This document shows positions 50,109-53,381 of a stretch of 53,381 bases of DNA, in pieces. This DNA is from CAG-841 sp963656825 (GTDB lineage: Bacteria; Bacillota; Clostridia; Oscillospirales; CAG-272), in assembly GCA_963656825.1 (NCBI GenBank), contig CAVKJG010000007.1, positions 1 to 53,381 of the forward strand, read 5' to 3'. Within the stretch, counting starts at the first letter, position 1, and each line of letters begins with the position of its first letter. The notes below the pieces were generated by a model. That model was not told the origin of the DNA, did not search any database, and saw only the letters and a list, made by a program, of their open reading frames with translations. Made by a program: the position numbers and the translations under genes.

Positions 50109-51287
50109 GTGACAAATCAGCAAAACAGAACAAAAGAAAGCGGCTCCTTTCTTTCGGAGCTGCTTCATCCGCAGATAAACACCGTTTACCGCGTGCGGAG
50201 CGGCGTTGACAGAGTATTCCTTGTAATAGTGGTGCTTTTGCTCTGCTACGGTTCGGTTATGGTGTTTTCGTCGAGCTATGTTTTCGCGAAGGCGACATTG
50301 CACGACAGCCTGTGGTTTGTAAAAAAGCAGATATTCTTTGCCGTAGCCGGCGTGATGGTTATGATGGCAGTATCTTTTATCGACTACGGCTTTATCAAAA
50401 AATTCACCGTGCCGATATTTGCGGCAAGCTTTCTTATGCTTGCGGCTGTGCCGTTTGTCGGAGTGACAAACAAGGGCGCGACAAGATGGCTGAAAATAGG
50501 TCCGATTCAGTTTCAGCCCTCGGAAATAATGAAATTCGCGCTTGTGCTGTTGCTTGCGGCTTATATATCGTTTTTCAGCGCAAAAATAAAGCAATTCAGA
50601 TACGGAATTCTCATTCCCGCGGCGATAACGGGCGCGGTGTGCGTCACTACCCTGCTCGAACATCATATGTCGGGAACGATAATTCTCTTTCTTATCGGCG
50701 CGTCGATGATATTTATGTCGGGCGCAAACTGGAAGGTTCTCGCTACCTTCGGCGGAGTTTTCGGCGCGGGCGCGCTCGGCGTAATGCTTTTCACAAATTA
50801 TATGAAAAAGCGTATAGACGCTTGGCTTCATCCGGAGCTTTACCTTCGGACAGGCGGCTGGCAGCCGTATCAGAGCCTGCTTGCGATAGGCTCCGGCGGA
50901 CTTTTCGGGGTAGGACTGGGCAACAGCTATCAGAAACATCTGTGGCTTCCCGAGCCGCAAAACGACTTCATCTTTGCCATTCTCTGCGAAGAGCTCGGCT
51001 TTATCGGCGCGGTGGCTCTTGTCGCGCTGTTTATTCTGCTCATATGGAGGGGCTTTATCATAGCAAAGCGTGCTCCCGACACGTTTTCTTCGGTTCTTGT
51101 TGCCGGTCTTACGGCAAAGGTCGGAATTCAGGCAATGCTGAATATCGCGGTTGTAACGGCATCTATCCCCACGACGGGAATAGCGCTTCCCTTCTTTTCG
51201 TACGGCGGAACGGCGCTCGTGATGCAGCTTGCCGAAATGGGAATAATACTATCCGTTTCGCGCTATTCGTCGCAGAGCAGAGTGTAA
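50109..51287 (+). CDS. ftsW: Septal peptidoglycan polymerase FtsW
   Basis: SEDS-family glycosyltransferase that works with the class B PBP at the septum; 392 residues, ten predicted helices. Visible are GATRWLKIGPIQFQPSEIMK, HHMSGTIILF, and the C-terminal PFFSYGGTALVMQLAEMG. The large external loop contains WQPYQSLLAIGSGGLFGVGL. The start is GTG at 50109 with AAAGGAGA nine bases upstream; the longer frame from 50079 would overlap mraY. Confidence 0.95.
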   Translation: MTNQQNRTKESGSFLSELLHPQINTVYRVRSGVDRVFLVIVVLLLCYGSVMVFSSSYVFAKATLHDSLWFVKKQIFFAVAGVMVMMAVSFIDYGFIKKFTVPIFAASFLMLAAVPFVGVTNKGATRWLKIGPIQFQPSEIMKFALVLLLAAYISFFSAKIKQFRYGILIPAAITGAVCVTTLLEHHMSGTIILFLIGASMIFMSGANWKVLATFGGVFGAGALGVMLFTNYMKKRIDAWLHPELYLRTGGWQPYQSLLAIGSGGLFGVGLGNSYQKHLWLPEPQNDFIFAILCEELGFIGAVALVALFILLIWRGFIIAKRAPDTFSSVLVAGLTAKVGIQAMLNIAVVTASIPTTGIALPFFSYGGTALVMQLAEMGIILSVSRYSSQSRV

Positions 51288-51319
51288 GGGACAATATCAT
51301 TTTATCGGAGGATCTGGTT

Positions 51320-52468
51320 TTGAACATTATTCTTGCCGGCGGAGGCACCGGCGGTCACATATATCCCGCAATAGCGGTCGCGGACGCGATCCTTGCGCAC
51401 GACAAATACTCAAAAATACTTTTTATAGCGACAAAAAACGGAATGGAAAAACCGCTTATAGAAAAGGCGGGCTACAAAACCTATCATATAGAAATGAGCG
51501 GACTTCAGAGAAGTCTTTCTCTGAAAAACATAAAAACCGCAATATGCTTTATAACCTCGCAGATAGAAGCCAAAAAGCTTCTGCGCAACTTTCAGCCGGA
51601 CGTGGTGTTCGCCACCGGAAATTATCTTTCGTATCCGCTCATTCACACGGCGGCGAAAATGGGCATACCCACGGCGATACACGAATCCAACGCCATTCCC
51701 GGCAAAGCCGTCAGAATGCTCGAAAAGGACGCCGACAGAATATTTATAAACTTTCCCTCCGCCGCCGACTTTTTCACCGACAAGGAAAAGGTGATGTGCG
51801 TGGGAAATCCGATGAGAAGCGGAGCCGTGTCTCTTTCAAGACAGCAGGCGCGCCGCGAGCTTGAAATTTCGGACAGATACGAATACGTTCTGCTTTCGTT
51901 CGGCGGAAGTCTGGGCGCCAAGGCAATAAACGAAAATATTCTTTCTTTTATGGAAAGCTTTTCGGCAAAGCATCCCGAGGTTTATCATATCCATTCGACA
52001 GGCAAGCTCGGTCACGACGATTTTATGCGGCGGTTCAGAGCCAAAGGGCTTGACGGCTTTGAAAACCTCTGCCCTGTCGAATATATATACGATATGCCCA
52101 AATGGGAAGCCGCCGCAGACGCTGTCATATGCAGATCCGGAGCGATGACCGTTTCCGAGCTTGCGCTTATGGGCAAGGCGTGCATCTTTATTCCTTCGCC
52201 GAACGTAACGGCAAACCATCAGTTCAAAAACGCACAAGGACTTGCAAAAGCAGACGCCGCCATGCTGATAGAAGAAAAAAATCTTACCCCGAAAGCACTT
52301 GAGCTTGCCGCAAGCGATGTTCTTTTTACGGACAAGGGCAGACTTTTTTCGGAAAACATCCGCCGCTTTGCACAGCCGAACGCAAAGGAGCTGATATACA
52401 GAGAGCTGCTCAGGCTCTCAAACCGCGACCTGCTCACGCTCGTCGCAGAGGAGGAAACAAATGAGTAA
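51320..52468 (+). CDS. murG: UDP-GlcNAc transferase MurG
   Basis: Adds GlcNAc to lipid I on the inner membrane face to give lipid II; 382 residues. It has LAGGGTGGHIYPAIAVADAI at the N-terminus, LSFGGSLGAKAINENI in the middle and ICRSGAMTVSELALMGK for the UDP-GlcNAc site. The start is TTG at 51320 with GGAGG eight bases upstream. A much longer open frame extends back to 50312 inside ftsW, but has no homology sense and is rejected. Confidence 0.95.
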   Translation: MNIILAGGGTGGHIYPAIAVADAILAHDKYSKILFIATKNGMEKPLIEKAGYKTYHIEMSGLQRSLSLKNIKTAICFITSQIEAKKLLRNFQPDVVFATGNYLSYPLIHTAAKMGIPTAIHESNAIPGKAVRMLEKDADRIFINFPSAADFFTDKEKVMCVGNPMRSGAVSLSRQQARRELEISDRYEYVLLSFGGSLGAKAINENILSFMESFSAKHPEVYHIHSTGKLGHDDFMRRFRAKGLDGFENLCPVEYIYDMPKWEAAADAVICRSGAMTVSELALMGKACIFIPSPNVTANHQFKNAQGLAKADAAMLIEEKNLTPKALELAASDVLFTDKGRLFSENIRRFAQPNAKELIYRELLRLSNRDLLTLVAEEETNE

Positions 52469-53228
52469 AACAGAGCTTGCGTCGTTCCGTATAAAAGCGT
52501 TTATAATAAAATTCTGCTTTGTCGCGGCAACGCTCGCGCTTGTCTTTATATTTGTTTTTTCGGTGCGGATAAAAACCGTAAAGGTCGAGGGCAACACCGC
52601 CTCGTCGGAGGAGCAGATAATTTCCTCCGCAAAAATCAGGAGCGGCGCGCATATGTATTCGATAAACAAGGACGATATCTCCGCCGCCATACTCAAAGAA
52701 AATCCGTATGTAAGCTCCGTGACGATAAGACGTAAGCTTCCCTCCGCTCTGATTATCACGATAACGGAAGACAAGCCCGCCTTTTATACTTCAAGCGGCT
52801 CGGAATTTTTGATTCTTTCAAAGGAGCTGCGCGTGCTCGGCACGGCAGCTTCGGCATATGAGCTTTCGGCATCGGGAATGATACCCGTTGTCCTGCCGGC
52901 GATAGCAAAAGCGGAGACCGGCAAAAGGCTTGAATTTGAAACATCAAAGGGCTACGCCTTCAATGCGGAGCTTATACGACTGTTTGCCGAAAGCGAAATA
53001 GCACAGGGAATAACCTCTGTAAATATTTCAAACAAATTCGACGTTAGCGCAGTGTATAAAAGCAAATATACGATTGTATTCGGAACTTATACAGATTTAG
53101 AAAAAAAGCTGAAATTCTGCAAAAAGACGATAAACTATGTTGAAAAAACAATGCCCGGAGTTGCCGGAACGGTGTATGCCACAGGCACAGGCGAAACATC
53201 TTTTCTGATAACCGGAACCGCGGATTAA
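52461..53228 (+). CDS. ftsQ: Cell division protein FtsQ/DivIB
   Basis: A 255-residue bitopic protein. A short cytoplasmic end and one membrane helix (about 14-36) lead to a POTRA domain (about 38-107: IKTVKVEGNTASSEEQII, NPYVSSVTIRRKLPSALIIT) and a beta domain. It bridges FtsL and the rest of the divisome. The gene overlaps murG by 8 bases and closes the dcw cluster before a terminator, so ftsA and ftsZ are not part of this transcript. Confidence 0.9.
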   Translation: MSKTELASFRIKAFIIKFCFVAATLALVFIFVFSVRIKTVKVEGNTASSEEQIISSAKIRSGAHMYSINKDDISAAILKENPYVSSVTIRRKLPSALIITITEDKPAFYTSSGSEFLILSKELRVLGTAASAYELSASGMIPVVLPAIAKAETGKRLEFETSKGYAFNAELIRLFAESEIAQGITSVNISNKFDVSAVYKSKYTIVFGTYTDLEKKLKFCKKTINYVEKTMPGVAGTVYATGTGETSFLITGTAD

Positions 53229-53235
53229 CACATAT

Positions 53236-53265
53236 ACGGAGCGAAAATTTCGCTCCGTTTTTGTT
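53236..53265 (+). terminator. Terminator of the dcw operon
   Basis: Stem ACGGAGCG/CGCTCCGT (53236-53243 with 53251-53258), loop AAAATTT with further A/T pairing, then TTTTTGTTTTC. Confidence 0.88.
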
Positions 53266-53344
53266 TTCGGCGGCGATTTTTGTATTATTTTTTCTGTTTT
53301 GGGGTGATTTTCTGCGTTTTTTTAGATTTTTTTATAAAAACATA

Positions 53345-53373
53345 TTGCAGAATTTCAAAATAAATATTATTAT
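53345..53373 (+). promoter_or_regulatory. Candidate promoter of the next gene beyond the window
   Basis: TTGCAG (53345-53350), 17-base spacer, TATTAT (53368-53373), in a very AT-rich stretch after the dcw terminator. The served gene is outside the window. Confidence 0.45.
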
Positions 53374-53381
53374 ATTACTGT

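Noticed and set aside
50312..51319. Extension of murG far back into ftsW
   Set aside because: The extra 336 residues are out-of-frame reading of ftsW; a TTG with GGAGG at 51320 gives a normal MurG N-terminus.
1..53381. tRNA, rRNA, CRISPR arrays, insertion sequences or prophage genes
   Set aside because: No cloverleaf, direct-repeat array, transposase or phage structural gene was found by reading; short structured RNAs could still be missed.

Overview
The window reads as chromosomal DNA of a low-to-mid GC Gram-positive bacterium of the Clostridia, most like an uncultured Oscillospirales-type lineage. This is inferred from the Firmicutes-style division/cell-wall cluster with MraZ boxes, a MurE with the meso-diaminopimelate signature DNPR, GGAGG-type ribosome binding sites, short promoters of the TTGACA/TATAAT type, and clostridial families (DUF4330, DUF5696, NifS/NifU pair, MinD next to an MgsA-like protein). 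No rRNA, tRNA, CRISPR array, prophage or insertion sequence was seen.

Layout. 1-2.4 kb (+): the 3' end of a repeat-bearing surface protein, then an Lgt-type lipoprotein transferase and a CPBP intramembrane protease. 2.4-15.1 kb (-): a seven-gene operon for uptake of an unknown, probably carbohydrate, substrate. It encodes a giant solute-binding protein fused to binding modules, two complete permease pairs, an NHL/TPR/YIP1 fusion and a very large DUF5696 protein, but no ATPase. A 592-bp intergenic region follows, with a promoter, a leader hairpin and a possible Cys-rich micro-ORF. 15.6-18.8 kb (-): mnmA-nifU-nifS-rnhA (sulfur relay plus RNase HI). 18.9-23.8 kb (-): rarA, nth, maf, a U32 peptidase and zapA.

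24.0-29.0 kb (+): thiI; minD with a catalytically altered methylglyoxal-synthase-like gene; htpG with a Cys/His-rich insert; a small membrane protein. 29.1-32.1 kb (-): a family 2 glycosyltransferase, a foldase-like lipoprotein and a P-loop ATPase. 32.2-38.3 kb (+): rpsU, rimM, trmD, a MurJ-like flippase, an O-antigen-ligase-like polymerase and two DUF4330 proteins. 38.4-41.7 kb (+): HPr, uvrC, rsmD, coaD. 41.8-53.2 kb (+): the dcw cluster mraZ-rsmH-ftsL-PBP-murE-murF-mraY-ftsW-murG-ftsQ, which lacks murD and murC at their usual places.

Most genes are core housekeeping. The parts most worth a second look are the 2.4-15.1 kb uptake locus, the MgsA-like protein that has lost its catalytic residues, the possible metal-binding insert in HtpG, and the dcw leader where three MraZ boxes abut a perfect DnaA box. 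All function calls come from reading motifs by eye; no database search was run.
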